Part shown: positions 8,057 through 16,823 of the stretch, piece after piece | Layout: each line of letters opens with the position of its first letter | Position numbering within the stretch: the first letter of the stretch is position 1 | DNA from: an uncultured Pirellulaceae bacterium | GTDB taxonomy: Bacteria; Planctomycetota; Planctomycetia; Pirellulales; Pirellulaceae | Length of the DNA stretch: 64,000 nt | NCBI GenBank assembly: GCA_937981585.1 | Contig: CALJOA010000027.1 | Span: forward strand, 1 to 64,000 | Reading direction: 5' to 3' | The notes under the pieces: model-generated | Told to the model about the DNA's origin: nothing | Databases searched by the model: none | Seen by the model: only the letters and a program-made list of their open reading frames with translations | Position numbers and translations under genes: made by a program

Positions 8057-10141
8057 TCAATACTGTTTGAAGTAATTGGAGTCGTCGCTGGTGTCTTGGT
8101 TCGATTTTGCCCAATAGGACGCCAACGATTTGTCGATCGGCTGGAACGATTCGCGATTGGTCAGTCGCCACATCAACCCGATTGGCAACACGCAAAACAG
8201 AAACACCAGCGTCAACACAACGTTGGAGACGACGTATCTTATCGGAAACAGGAGTTTGAGCAAAAACTTCTGGAACCTGCGATTCTGACGTATCAGACCG
8301 TCGAGAAGTTCACCGGTCCTCGGTTGTGAGTCGTAATCCCGTGGCGTTTGCAACTGTTGCTTTGCAGCGGCGACGGCAGCCTCGGGTTGATTCTCTTTCA
8401 ACAACAAACAGTTTTCGATGACCAACACGTCGATGTCCGAATTCATAAAGCACAGCCACGAGTCCTCCACGCTGCAAACAATCGGCTGGCCTCGCAAATT
8501 AAAACTCGTGTTCAGCAACACCGGACACCCCGTTGTCTGTTCGAAACGGGTTAGCAGACCGTGCAGTTTCGAGTTGTCCAATTCATTTACCGTCTGGACT
8601 CTCGCCGAACCATCAACATGGGTTACCGCCGCAATGGTTGATTGGCCAGAATCGCCGCGCTGACCGTCTCGCAACTGCGCCGCGAAAACCATGTAAGGCG
8701 AGTCCGATTTAATATCAAAATAGTCACTTGATTTCTCGGCCAGAACGACCGGAGCAAACGGACGGAATGATTCGCGAAACTTAATTTTCTCATTGATCCT
8801 GTCTTGCATCTCGCCACTGCGCGGGTCGGCGAGAATGCTGCGATTACCCAGCGCTCGAGGACCAAACTCCATTGGGCCTTGGTGCCAACCAACAACCTGC
8901 TGCGAATCGAGCGCTTCGACGACCTGGTCAAACAATGCGTCATCGTCGTCAACAACTTCAAAAACTGCTCCGAACTCCGCAAACGTGGCCCCAAGCTCTT
9001 TCAAACTCGACTCCACCGATTGAGTTGAATCCGAGGGCCCCAGAAACATGGTCTGCTTTGCCTCCGGCGTCCGGGTGTTTTGCAAAAGCTGATACCAAAC
9101 GAACATCGCCGCTCCAACCGCGGCTCCTGAATCGCCGGCTGCCGGTTGAACCCACACGTTTTCAAATTTGCTTTCGCGCAACAGTCTACCGTTGGCCACG
9201 CAATTGAGCCCGACACCTCCGGCAATGCAAAGATTCCTCTCGCCGGTTTGCTGATGAAGGTGATCTGCGATCTTCAACAAAATCGTCTCAACCACCAACT
9301 GGATCGAAGCGGCCAGATTCCGCTCTCGGTCAGTGATTTCAGATTGTGGAACTCGCCCCGGTCCACCAAACAGGTTTTCGAACGACTTTGACGTCATCGT
9401 GCTTCCGGCTGCGTAGTTGAAGAACCTCTGATCCATTCGAAACGACCCGTCCGGTTTGACGTCGACCAGTTTTTCGAACATCAGATCGGCGTAGACTGGC
9501 TGTCCGTACGGCGCAAGCCCCATCAGTTTGCCTTCACCTCCGTTGACTCGAAAACCGCAAAACGAAGTAATTGCGGAGTAAAGCAATCCAAGTGAATCTG
9601 GAAACGAAATCTGATCGGTTAGCCGGATTTGATTGCCGGCGCCAACACCCAGCGTCGTGGAAGCCCACTCGCCGACTCCATCAACCGTCAGGATGGCTGC
9701 GGTTTGGAATGGCGAATTGAAGAACGCGCTTGCGGCGTGAGATTGGTGGTGCTGCGGAAAAACAATTCGCTTTTGGTATCGGCCAGTGCCCAGCTCCCTC
9801 AATCGTTTTCGGATCGTCCGCGAGAGGTATAGCTTGGCCCCCAGCCAGATCGGCATCGACTTCAAAAACGTCCGCCAACCGCGCGGAGCGTGATGCAGAT
9901 AGGTCTCCAACAACCGCTCGAATTTCAGGAATGATTTTTCATAGAACACCACGTGATCGACGTCTTCGACAGAAAGATTGGCCTTTTCAAGACAAAATCG
10001 AATCGAGTTGATCGGAAAAGACGGATCGTGTTTGATTCTGGTGAACCGCTCCTCCTGCGCTGCGGCAACTAGCTCGCCATCAATCAACAGCGCCGCAGCA
10101 GCGTCATGATAAAAAGCGGAGATCCCGAGGATTGAAGTCAA
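8057..10141 (-). CDS. NodU/CmcH/SxtI-type carbamoyltransferase with C-terminal SxtJ-like membrane tail
   Basis: A large carbamoyltransferase (about 694 residues). The N-terminal Kae1-like part has ILGISAFYHDAAAALL at the start, QEERFTRIKHD, the HHQSHAASAFF metal-binding segment and ILTVDGVGEW. The C-terminal NodU-like part has GPMEFGPRALGNRSIL and INEKIKFRESFRPFAPVV. It transfers a carbamoyl group from carbamoyl phosphate, through carbamoyl-AMP, to a hydroxyl of an unknown acceptor. Beyond the usual end there is a tail of about 90 residues with one transmembrane segment (YVVSNVVLTLVFLFCVLPIG) and a terminal SYWAKSN...YFKQY that resembles SxtJ. I place the start at TTG 10141, where family members begin; an in-frame GTG at 10228 would add 29 unconserved residues. 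It is divergent from the SGNH gene. Confidence 0.88.
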   Translation of the reverse strand: MTSILGISAFYHDAAAALLIDGELVAAAQEERFTRIKHDPSFPINSIRFCLEKANLSVEDVDHVVFYEKSFLKFERLLETYLHHAPRGWRTFLKSMPIWLGAKLYLSRTIRKRLRELGTGRYQKRIVFPQHHQSHAASAFFNSPFQTAAILTVDGVGEWASTTLGVGAGNQIRLTDQISFPDSLGLLYSAITSFCGFRVNGGEGKLMGLAPYGQPVYADLMFEKLVDVKPDGSFRMDQRFFNYAAGSTMTSKSFENLFGGPGRVPQSEITDRERNLAASIQLVVETILLKIADHLHQQTGERNLCIAGGVGLNCVANGRLLRESKFENVWVQPAAGDSGAAVGAAMFVWYQLLQNTRTPEAKQTMFLGPSDSTQSVESSLKELGATFAEFGAVFEVVDDDDALFDQVVEALDSQQVVGWHQGPMEFGPRALGNRSILADPRSGEMQDRINEKIKFRESFRPFAPVVLAEKSSDYFDIKSDSPYMVFAAQLRDGQRGDSGQSTIAAVTHVDGSARVQTVNELDNSKLHGLLTRFEQTTGCPVLLNTSFNLRGQPIVCSVEDSWLCFMNSDIDVLVIENCLLLKENQPEAAVAAAKQQLQTPRDYDSQPRTGELLDGLIRQNRRFQKFLLKLLFPIRYVVSNVVLTLVFLFCVLPIGLMWRLTNRESFQPIDKSLASYWAKSNQDTSDDSNYFKQY

Positions 10142-10350
10142 AATAGAAATCCGGATCCCGTTTGCAACAGAGCTGAAGTTAAGCGGATTGGGTGAAACTG
10201 GATTATACTTCCGTTGTAACGTTGGCACTAACTCTTGATGCGCTCGACAAAAGCGGTGGGATAGGCTTCAAATCTGACTTTTGCCGGGCGCGTCACTAAC
10301 TACACGCGATACAAGATTGCTCGACAGGGAAGGGGAAAGCCACGCCATCA

Positions 10351-11946
10351 ATGAAAGAAGCGACCAAGGCAACTCAACTGACGAACAACGACCAGCAGTC
10401 GGCTGCGCGATCGACCACACAAAAAGCTTCATTGAAGAAACGGATCGCCTTTCGTGTGGGCGCGATTCTGATCGGCTTGTTACCGCTGCTTGTATTCGAG
10501 ATTTTTCTTGGTGCGATTGGCTGGAAACAACTCGACGGAGTCAAAGACCCGTTCGTTGGATTTTCCTCATCGAGACCACTTTTCGAATTGAGCCAAGATC
10601 GAACCAGCTATGAAATCTCCGAATCTCGTAAACCATTGTTTTGTGCCGAATCATTTACGGCAGTCAAATCGCCCGACGAGTTCAGAATCTTTTGCGTTGG
10701 TGGTTCGACGGTTCAAGGCCGGCCATTTGCGATCGAGACTTCATTCTCTACCTGGCTGGAGCTTAGCCTTCAAGCAACCAACGAATCGAAACAATATAAC
10801 GTCGTCAACTGCGGCGGCGTCTCCTACGCCAGTTACCGCCTGGCTCCAATCGTCGAGGAGATTCTCGACTATGAGCCTGACTTGATTGTCTTGTACACGG
10901 GACACAACGAGTTTCTTGAAGATCGAACTTACGAGTCAGTCAAATCCACCTCGCCTCTGGTTTTGACCGTTCATCAAAAACTAAGCAAACTCAAAACGTA
11001 TTCTTTTCTTAGAAGCCTTACGATCACCGACCAACGTACTCAAGAGCGATCCGACATCCTGCCCGAGGAAGTCGAAGCTCGCCTCGATTTTCGTGATGGT
11101 CTGGAGAAGTACACACGCGACGAGGCTTGGAAGTCCAGCGTCGTGTCGCACTTCAATCACAACTTGAATCGGATGGTCCTGGCTGCAAAATCCGCCGACA
11201 TACCGTTGATGATCTGCAACCCGGTCAGCAACCTGAGAGACGCCTCGCCATTAAAAAGCCAAAACGGCGACGAGCTATCTTCTTCCGATTCTCCATCCCG
11301 TTCTTCATCCGATTCTTCGTCGAAACTCAACCAGTTCCAATCAGAATATCAAAGGTTGATCGATTCAGATTCGCCGGTTTCGATTGACGAACTGAAAACG
11401 CTTGTCGAAATTGATCCGTATCACGCGGAGCTTCAGTATCGGATTGGACAGGCGTATCAACTCGCTGGAGATTTCGAAAATGCCAAACGACATTTGATCC
11501 AAGCCAAGGAACAGGACATCTGCCCGTTGCGAATCATCGAACCAATGTACGATGTGATTGATTCGGTTGTCGATCAACACAACATCCCACTGATCGATGT
11601 TAAGGCACTATTCGAATCAAAGTCCAAAGACGGAATTCCAGGCAGGGAGTTGCTGGTCGATCACATCCACCCTTCGATGCGAGGCCATCAACTGATCGCT
11701 GAGTTGATCGTTGAAGAAATGGAGAAGCGGAACTGGATTGAGGTGGGGGAGGGATTTGAAGCCAGAAGGAACGAGAGTTTCGATTCCCATTTCCAATCGT
11801 TGCCGCATTTGTATTTTCAGTTGGGCAAAGACCGGCTTGCCGGCTTGAAACGCTGGGCCGAAGGCAAAGTGACGCGCGAAACACCTCAAGGCTCCAAAGC
11901 GATTTCGCCGTCAGATTCTTCTTCTCCTTCTGTTTCGCAGCAGTAG
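10351..11946 (+). CDS. membrane-anchored SGNH/GDSL hydrolase with internal TPR-like insert
   Basis: A 531-residue protein. A basic cytoplasmic N-terminus is followed by one transmembrane helix (about 33-55). The SGNH fold then shows block I FCVGGSTVQG with Ser119, the Gly block VVNCGGVSYASYRL, the Asn block LYTGHNEFLED, and the catalytic pair Asp437/His440 in VDHIHPSMRGHQL. Between the Asn block and the Asp-His block sit a Ser-rich linker (about 305-330) and a TPR-like helical repeat (IDPYHAELQYRIGQAYQLAGDFENAKRHL). SGNH proteins with membrane anchors often add or remove acetyl or similar esters on extracellular glycans. The divergent neighbour is the carbamoyltransferase, suggesting joint decoration of one product. 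The Ser-rich C-terminus is unassigned. Confidence 0.82.
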   Translation: MKEATKATQLTNNDQQSAARSTTQKASLKKRIAFRVGAILIGLLPLLVFEIFLGAIGWKQLDGVKDPFVGFSSSRPLFELSQDRTSYEISESRKPLFCAESFTAVKSPDEFRIFCVGGSTVQGRPFAIETSFSTWLELSLQATNESKQYNVVNCGGVSYASYRLAPIVEEILDYEPDLIVLYTGHNEFLEDRTYESVKSTSPLVLTVHQKLSKLKTYSFLRSLTITDQRTQERSDILPEEVEARLDFRDGLEKYTRDEAWKSSVVSHFNHNLNRMVLAAKSADIPLMICNPVSNLRDASPLKSQNGDELSSSDSPSRSSSDSSSKLNQFQSEYQRLIDSDSPVSIDELKTLVEIDPYHAELQYRIGQAYQLAGDFENAKRHLIQAKEQDICPLRIIEPMYDVIDSVVDQHNIPLIDVKALFESKSKDGIPGRELLVDHIHPSMRGHQLIAELIVEEMEKRNWIEVGEGFEARRNESFDSHFQSLPHLYFQLGKDRLAGLKRWAEGKVTRETPQGSKAISPSDSSSPSVSQQ

Positions 11947-12395
11947 CGTCAGGGACAAACGGCGAAGTGGCGACGAAGATTAAACATCAAATGTTTCTGC
12001 CGTCGCGATCGCGATTTTCGCGCCTTCTTACCCATCTCCCGCAGAACCACAAGTTACAACCACGGCTAAATACCGCCACCGCTTCAGATCCGCAGTAATC
12101 TGGGGGCTCGGTGCCCTCGACCCCAGCCACCCCTTCAGGTTTCAGGTTTCGCGGCGACCACCAACTTCACATTAAATAAAGAATAAAGGAACGTAAGCGA
12201 ACCGGCCCCTTTAAAGAAACACCCCCTCTAAAGTACTGGGACAGTTTTACGCATGGTCGCTGAGGTGAGTTTGTTTTAGATTCTTGCTTTAACCGAACGA
12301 TAACAAAGTTTTTACGCGAGGACTGCGCGCGTGAAGACACCTCAATTTTGACCCATCTTTTTAGTGCGGCCTTTCTAGGCGCGTATGGTGAATCG
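11947..12395. other. intergenic region before the respiratory cluster
   Basis: About 450 bases with no convincing gene. It contains one arm of repeat family A (12100-12133). The last 150 bases are less GC-rich and must contain the promoter and leader of the actA operon, but I see no clear -35/-10 pair. Some frames are open into actA only because actA itself could start earlier at TTG 12348. Confidence 0.5.
12100..12133. repeat. dispersed repeat, family A (single arm)
   Basis: One arm only: CTGGGGGCTCGG at the left and CTCGACCCCAGCCACCCC at the right, close to the right arms of the copies at 4018-4145 and 39541-39626. The opposite arm is missing, so this is a degenerate or solo copy. Confidence 0.7.
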
Positions 12396-13112
12396 ATGCA
12401 AGAGTTTCATTTCCCGACTTGGGTAAACAAGTTCACCTTTCTTTTGGTCGCGACTGCGATAACCGTTGGTGGTTATCTGGCAACCTGTTTGTTCGCTGCG
12501 ATCCATCCGACGATCATCAACGTTGGGCACCAGCCGAAACAACCGGTTCCGTTCAGTCATAAACTGCACGCTGGGCAATTGAAACTTGATTGTCGCTATT
12601 GTCACAACACAATCGAGCGAACTGCTCACGCTGCGATTCCAGCGACCGCAACATGTGGCAACTGCCATGGAGGTAACCGGACTACTGGTGGCGAGCGGGA
12701 TTTAGGCGTCGTCCATCCGACATCCACATTGTTAGAGCCGATCCGAAGCAGTCTCGAAGACGGTGATCCTGTGTTGTGGGAACGCGTCCACGACCTTCCG
12801 GATTTTGTTTATTTCAATCACGCCGCACACATCAACGGCGGCATCAGTTGCGTTTCCTGTCACGGTCGAATCGACAAGATGGAAGTCGTCACTCAGGTCG
12901 AGCCCATGTCGATGAAATGGTGCCTCGATTGCCATCGAAAACCAGAAAACCATTTGCGTGACCCAAGCATGGTCACTCAGCTTGATTTTGTTCCTGTAGA
13001 CGAAAACGGGAAGCAGCTTGAAGTTGGCTCCGATGCATACGGCGAACATTACGGCAGCCAGTTTTTAGATAACGTTAAACCCAACATCAGTTGTTCAACG
13101 TGTCACCGTTAA
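12396..13112 (+). CDS. actA: alternative complex III subunit ActA, pentaheme cytochrome c
   Basis: A 238-residue membrane-anchored multiheme cytochrome. After a short N-terminus, one transmembrane helix (about 9-35) is followed by five CxxCH haem c sites: CRYCH, CGNCH, CVSCH, CLDCH and CSTCH, the last at the extreme C-terminus. Five haems match the ActA subunit of Rhodothermus-type alternative complex III, which passes electrons from the quinol-oxidising core to a soluble or fused cytochrome c. I use the ATG at 12396, because the signal-anchor then sits close to the N-terminus; a TTG at 12348 would add 16 residues. It is the first gene of the act-cox cluster. Confidence 0.92.
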   Translation: MQEFHFPTWVNKFTFLLVATAITVGGYLATCLFAAIHPTIINVGHQPKQPVPFSHKLHAGQLKLDCRYCHNTIERTAHAAIPATATCGNCHGGNRTTGGERDLGVVHPTSTLLEPIRSSLEDGDPVLWERVHDLPDFVYFNHAAHINGGISCVSCHGRIDKMEVVTQVEPMSMKWCLDCHRKPENHLRDPSMVTQLDFVPVDENGKQLEVGSDAYGEHYGSQFLDNVKPNISCSTCHR

Positions 13113-13213
13113 TTGACACGATCTTGAGTTTCGAATCTGCACGTCAGGTTCGGTAAGCCAAACGCGAAGAGCTTCTTCCACTAAAGCACAAGCGACATAA
13201 TCTGAAGTTACCA

Positions 13214-16200
13214 ATGAACAAACCCCGCACAAACCAATACAATTTTCTTCCAGTCGACGAGCTTGAGAATTCACCCGAATTCAACGAAGCGGTTGATCGT
13301 GATTTTGGTTCCGCAATGGAAAGCCATAGCGACGACGGATTTTCACGACGACGCTGGTTGCAGTTGATGGGTGCTTCGCTTGCGCTGGGCGGACTCTCTG
13401 GCTGCCGCTACGAAGAAGAAAAGATCGCTCCTTTTGCGTTCCGTCCTCAAGATCGTTTACCGGGTGTTCCTCAAAAGTTCGCAACGATGACCGAACTGGG
13501 TGGTATTGCGATTCCGTTGTTGGCGACCAACTACGACGGTCGACCGATCAAGCTCGATGGCAACCCGAAACATCCCGACTCGATGGGTGCTTCGTCAGCT
13601 TTCTCTCAAGCTCGAATCCTTGAGTTTTATGATCCCGATCGGCTTCGCGCTCCGTTGGTTGCCAATTCGTTGGATCAGATGAAAGCCAAACCGGCGTTCA
13701 TGGAAACGACGTGGGACGACTTGATCGCCGCTTGCAAACTTCCTTCGGACATGAGCAAGGTTGCAGTGCTCGCGGAACCGACTTCGTCGCCCAGCTTGAT
13801 GCGTCTTCAGCAAGAGTTCACAGGCAAGGGTGGCCAGTGGTTCTCGTTCGCCTCAATTTCTGACGACAACACCCGCGCCGGAAGCAAACAAGCGTTCGGG
13901 AGTCCCGTTCGAGCTCATTACAAATTTGGCGAAGCCGCAGTAATCGTGACGCTCGATGCCGATCCGCTGTTGATGGACCAAGGTAGTATTGCCAACTCAA
14001 TTTCGTTCGCCAAAGGCCGCGATGCCGAGAGCGGGCACATGAGCCGGATGTACAGCGTCGAAAGCCAGTACACAACAACCGGTGCGGCCGCCGATCATCG
14101 CATCTCGGTTCCAAGTTCCAAGATCGCTGGGTTTGCTGCGTCGCTCGCCGCAGCAATTGACGGGGCAGGGGCGGTCGATAAATCGCTGCCGTATCGCGAG
14201 CGAGTCCTGGCCGCGATGGCTTCTGATCTGGCCACCAACAAAGGCAAGTCAATCATCATCGCCGGCGAAAAGCAACCAGCCGAAGTGCACGCCTTGGTCC
14301 ACGCTCTCAACGAGAAGCTTGGCAACAACGGCAAGACGATCACGTTTACCAAGCTGCACGATCCTGAACGAGCAGCGTCTCTCGATTCGATCAAAGAGTT
14401 GGCAGACGGACTTAGCGGCGGTTCAATCGAGAAGTTGATCATTCTTGGCGGCAACCCGGTTCAAGACGCACCTCGTGATTTGAAGCTCGATGAGCTGATC
14501 AGCAAGGCCGACGCATTGCACGTGACGCCTTTTAAAAACGAGACCAGCAATTTTTGTAATCACGTCAGCAACGCAGCCCATCCGCTGGAAGTTTGGAAAG
14601 ATGGCTTCTCTTACGATGGCTCAGTCCTTATCGGCCAACCGTTGATCAATCCGCTATTCGGTGGCAAATCAGAAATCGAAACACTGGCTACGTTGCTGGG
14701 CATGGACGTCACCGACGGTCAGGCGATCATTCGCGAGACGCTACAGCTTGGCGACGGCGAGTGGAAGGAAGCAGTCCACGATGGTTTCGTTAAAGGAACC
14801 CTCGGTGGTGAAGCCGCAACCGCATCGGCCGGCGCGGCACCCGAAATCACAGCCGACGACAGTTGGTGCAAGCCTTGGGATGAAGAATCGTTCGAAGTCA
14901 TTTTTGCTCCAAGCAATTCTGTCTACGACGGCCGGTTTGCCAACAACGCTTGGCTGCAGGAGCTTCCCGACTTGTTCACCAAGATCGCTTGGGACAACGT
15001 GGCTTCGGTCAGCCCAAAAACTGCCAAGGCACTTGGCGTGACTCAGTCAGGCATGTCGGGCAAGTCGCGAACCACGATGATGACCATCACGCTTAACGGC
15101 GAAACGATCAAGATTCCGATCGCAATCCAACCAGGCCAAGCCAACGGAACGATTTCGCTGGAGATTGGCTACGGACGCACCACTTGCGGTCGTGTTGGCG
15201 GAGAGAAATCGCTTGGAGTCGATCCTGTTGGATTCGATGTTGGACCGATCCGCAGTGCCGAAAATTGGCTGGTTTCTGAAATCAAGAAATCAGAAGCTCA
15301 GCGCAGCGGTACTGCCTACAAGCTGGCGTTGGTTCAAGAGCCATGGACGATCGACAAAACAGGTCGTGACGAGATTCAGGCTCGAATGTTCCGTGACGAG
15401 AACAAGACTGAATCGGATCGCAGTTCGCTGATCCGCGAAGGCTCGTTCAAAAGCTATCAGGACTTCATGAAGCACCATCCGGTGTCTCACGACGACCATG
15501 CTCAGTCAAAACCAAAATCTAAAAACGGCTCTGCACGATCCAATGCGATCGGTAAAAACGGTGAGCTGCCGATCATCAATCAAGTCAGCTACATCGAGGA
15601 GAAACACGATCCTGATCACGGCGATGATCATGGACACGGTGACGACCATGGACACGGCGGACATCATCCGCAATGGCCCGAAGCGTTCCACTCACACCAC
15701 GAACTGTTCGATCTGACTCCCGGTTCGCGTGAAGACTACAAGAACGTCGATAACGTCGGAAAACCGACTTCGTATGTCAACACTTGGGGAATGTCGATCG
15801 ACCTCAACAAGTGTATTGGCTGCAACTCGTGCGTCGTTTCGTGCCAAGCCGAAAACAATGTTCCCGTTGTGGGCAAGGAAGAAGTCTGGCGTGGACGAGA
15901 GATGCACTGGATTCGCATCGACCGTTACTACGGCGACAACCTTTACACCGACGATGCCAAAGACGACGACGAATTATTGATTCAGCAACCGGTCGCCTGT
16001 CATCATTGTGAGAATGCTCCTTGCGAAACGGTTTGTCCGGTCGCGGCGACAGTTCACAGCCACGAGGGTTTGAACGACATGGTTTACAACCGCTGCATCG
16101 GAACTCGATATTGCGGCAACAACTGTCCGTACAAGGTTCGCCGGTTCAACTACTTGAACTACAGCGACGCCGTTACGTTACTCAAGTACCCGGGTGCTGA

Positions 16201-16696
16201 CAAACTTCCTGCTGGCGATCGTCAGTTGCAGAACTTGATGATGAATCCTGAGGTTACCATTCGCAGCCGTGGCGTGATGGAGAAGTGTACTTACTGTACT
16301 CAGCGAATTTCCAACACGAAAATTCTCGCCAAAGTTGAAAAACGCGAGATCGGGGCCAACGAAATCACAACCGCTTGCCAGGACGCTTGTCCAACCCAGG
16401 CGATCAAGTTCGGTGACTTGCACAATGCCGAGTCTGATGTCGCCAAGGCTCACGCCAGTCCGCGTGCTTATGCGATGTTGAAAGATCTCAACAATCGTCC
16501 GCGAACCAAGTATCTGGCTCGAGTGCGAAATCCACACGCAGCCTTGATTGATCGTGACGACAGCAACTCAGTTGCCGGACATGGCGTGCCAGAAATGGAA
16601 CATCACGAAGAAGGTCATTCGGAGCCGGTGCATGCAAAAGCCGACCCTGCCGAACAGGAAAAAGCACACGCTCAGCCGGCGAAAAAAGATCACTGA
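13214..16696 (+). CDS. actB: alternative complex III subunit ActB (molybdopterin-oxidoreductase-like plus iron-sulfur domains, fused)
   Basis: A 1160-residue fusion of the two ActB halves. Residues 44-64 hold a Tat signal (SRRRWLQLMGASLALGGLSGC) set back from the start, as in the extended Tat leaders of this family. The B1 part (about 70-740) resembles molybdopterin oxidoreductases; in studied complexes it binds no Mo cofactor. A His/Asp/Gly-rich linker lies at about 798-820. The B2 part (about 855-1065) has four Cys clusters: CIGCNSC from Cys867, CHHCENAPCETVCP, CIGTRYCGNNCP, and CTYC with CQDACPT (Cys1055), expected to carry three 4Fe-4S and one 3Fe-4S centres. The last about 60 residues are His/Glu/Lys-rich. 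It sits on the outer face and relays electrons within complex III. Confidence 0.94.
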   Translation: MNKPRTNQYNFLPVDELENSPEFNEAVDRDFGSAMESHSDDGFSRRRWLQLMGASLALGGLSGCRYEEEKIAPFAFRPQDRLPGVPQKFATMTELGGIAIPLLATNYDGRPIKLDGNPKHPDSMGASSAFSQARILEFYDPDRLRAPLVANSLDQMKAKPAFMETTWDDLIAACKLPSDMSKVAVLAEPTSSPSLMRLQQEFTGKGGQWFSFASISDDNTRAGSKQAFGSPVRAHYKFGEAAVIVTLDADPLLMDQGSIANSISFAKGRDAESGHMSRMYSVESQYTTTGAAADHRISVPSSKIAGFAASLAAAIDGAGAVDKSLPYRERVLAAMASDLATNKGKSIIIAGEKQPAEVHALVHALNEKLGNNGKTITFTKLHDPERAASLDSIKELADGLSGGSIEKLIILGGNPVQDAPRDLKLDELISKADALHVTPFKNETSNFCNHVSNAAHPLEVWKDGFSYDGSVLIGQPLINPLFGGKSEIETLATLLGMDVTDGQAIIRETLQLGDGEWKEAVHDGFVKGTLGGEAATASAGAAPEITADDSWCKPWDEESFEVIFAPSNSVYDGRFANNAWLQELPDLFTKIAWDNVASVSPKTAKALGVTQSGMSGKSRTTMMTITLNGETIKIPIAIQPGQANGTISLEIGYGRTTCGRVGGEKSLGVDPVGFDVGPIRSAENWLVSEIKKSEAQRSGTAYKLALVQEPWTIDKTGRDEIQARMFRDENKTESDRSSLIREGSFKSYQDFMKHHPVSHDDHAQSKPKSKNGSARSNAIGKNGELPIINQVSYIEEKHDPDHGDDHGHGDDHGHGGHHPQWPEAFHSHHELFDLTPGSREDYKNVDNVGKPTSYVNTWGMSIDLNKCIGCNSCVVSCQAENNVPVVGKEEVWRGREMHWIRIDRYYGDNLYTDDAKDDDELLIQQPVACHHCENAPCETVCPVAATVHSHEGLNDMVYNRCIGTRYCGNNCPYKVRRFNYLNYSDAVTLLKYPGADKLPAGDRQLQNLMMNPEVTIRSRGVMEKCTYCTQRISNTKILAKVEKREIGANEITTACQDACPTQAIKFGDLHNAESDVAKAHASPRAYAMLKDLNNRPRTKYLARVRNPHAALIDRDDSNSVAGHGVPEMEHHEEGHSEPVHAKADPAEQEKAHAQPAKKDH

Positions 16697-16703
16697 CTTC
16701 AAA

Positions 16704-16781
16704 CGTGGGATAGGCACCTTGCCTGTCAATTTTCACCTTGCTACTCATCCTCTTGATGACGGGCAAGATGCCTTTCCCACG
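16704..16781. repeat. palindromic repeat, family C, inside the act operon
   Basis: An inverted repeat of about 78 bases fills most of the gap between actB and actC. Left arm CGTGGGATAGGCACCTTGCC (16704-16723) continues with TGTCAA; right arm TTGATGACGGGCAAGATGCC continues with TTTCCCACG to 16781. A partial arm (GTGGGATAGGC) also appears near 10256. It could fold in the mRNA between two subunits of one complex. Confidence 0.75.
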
Positions 16782-16823
16782 CAAACAATACAAAAACTAA
16801 AAACCTAGATACGAGATTTATAA

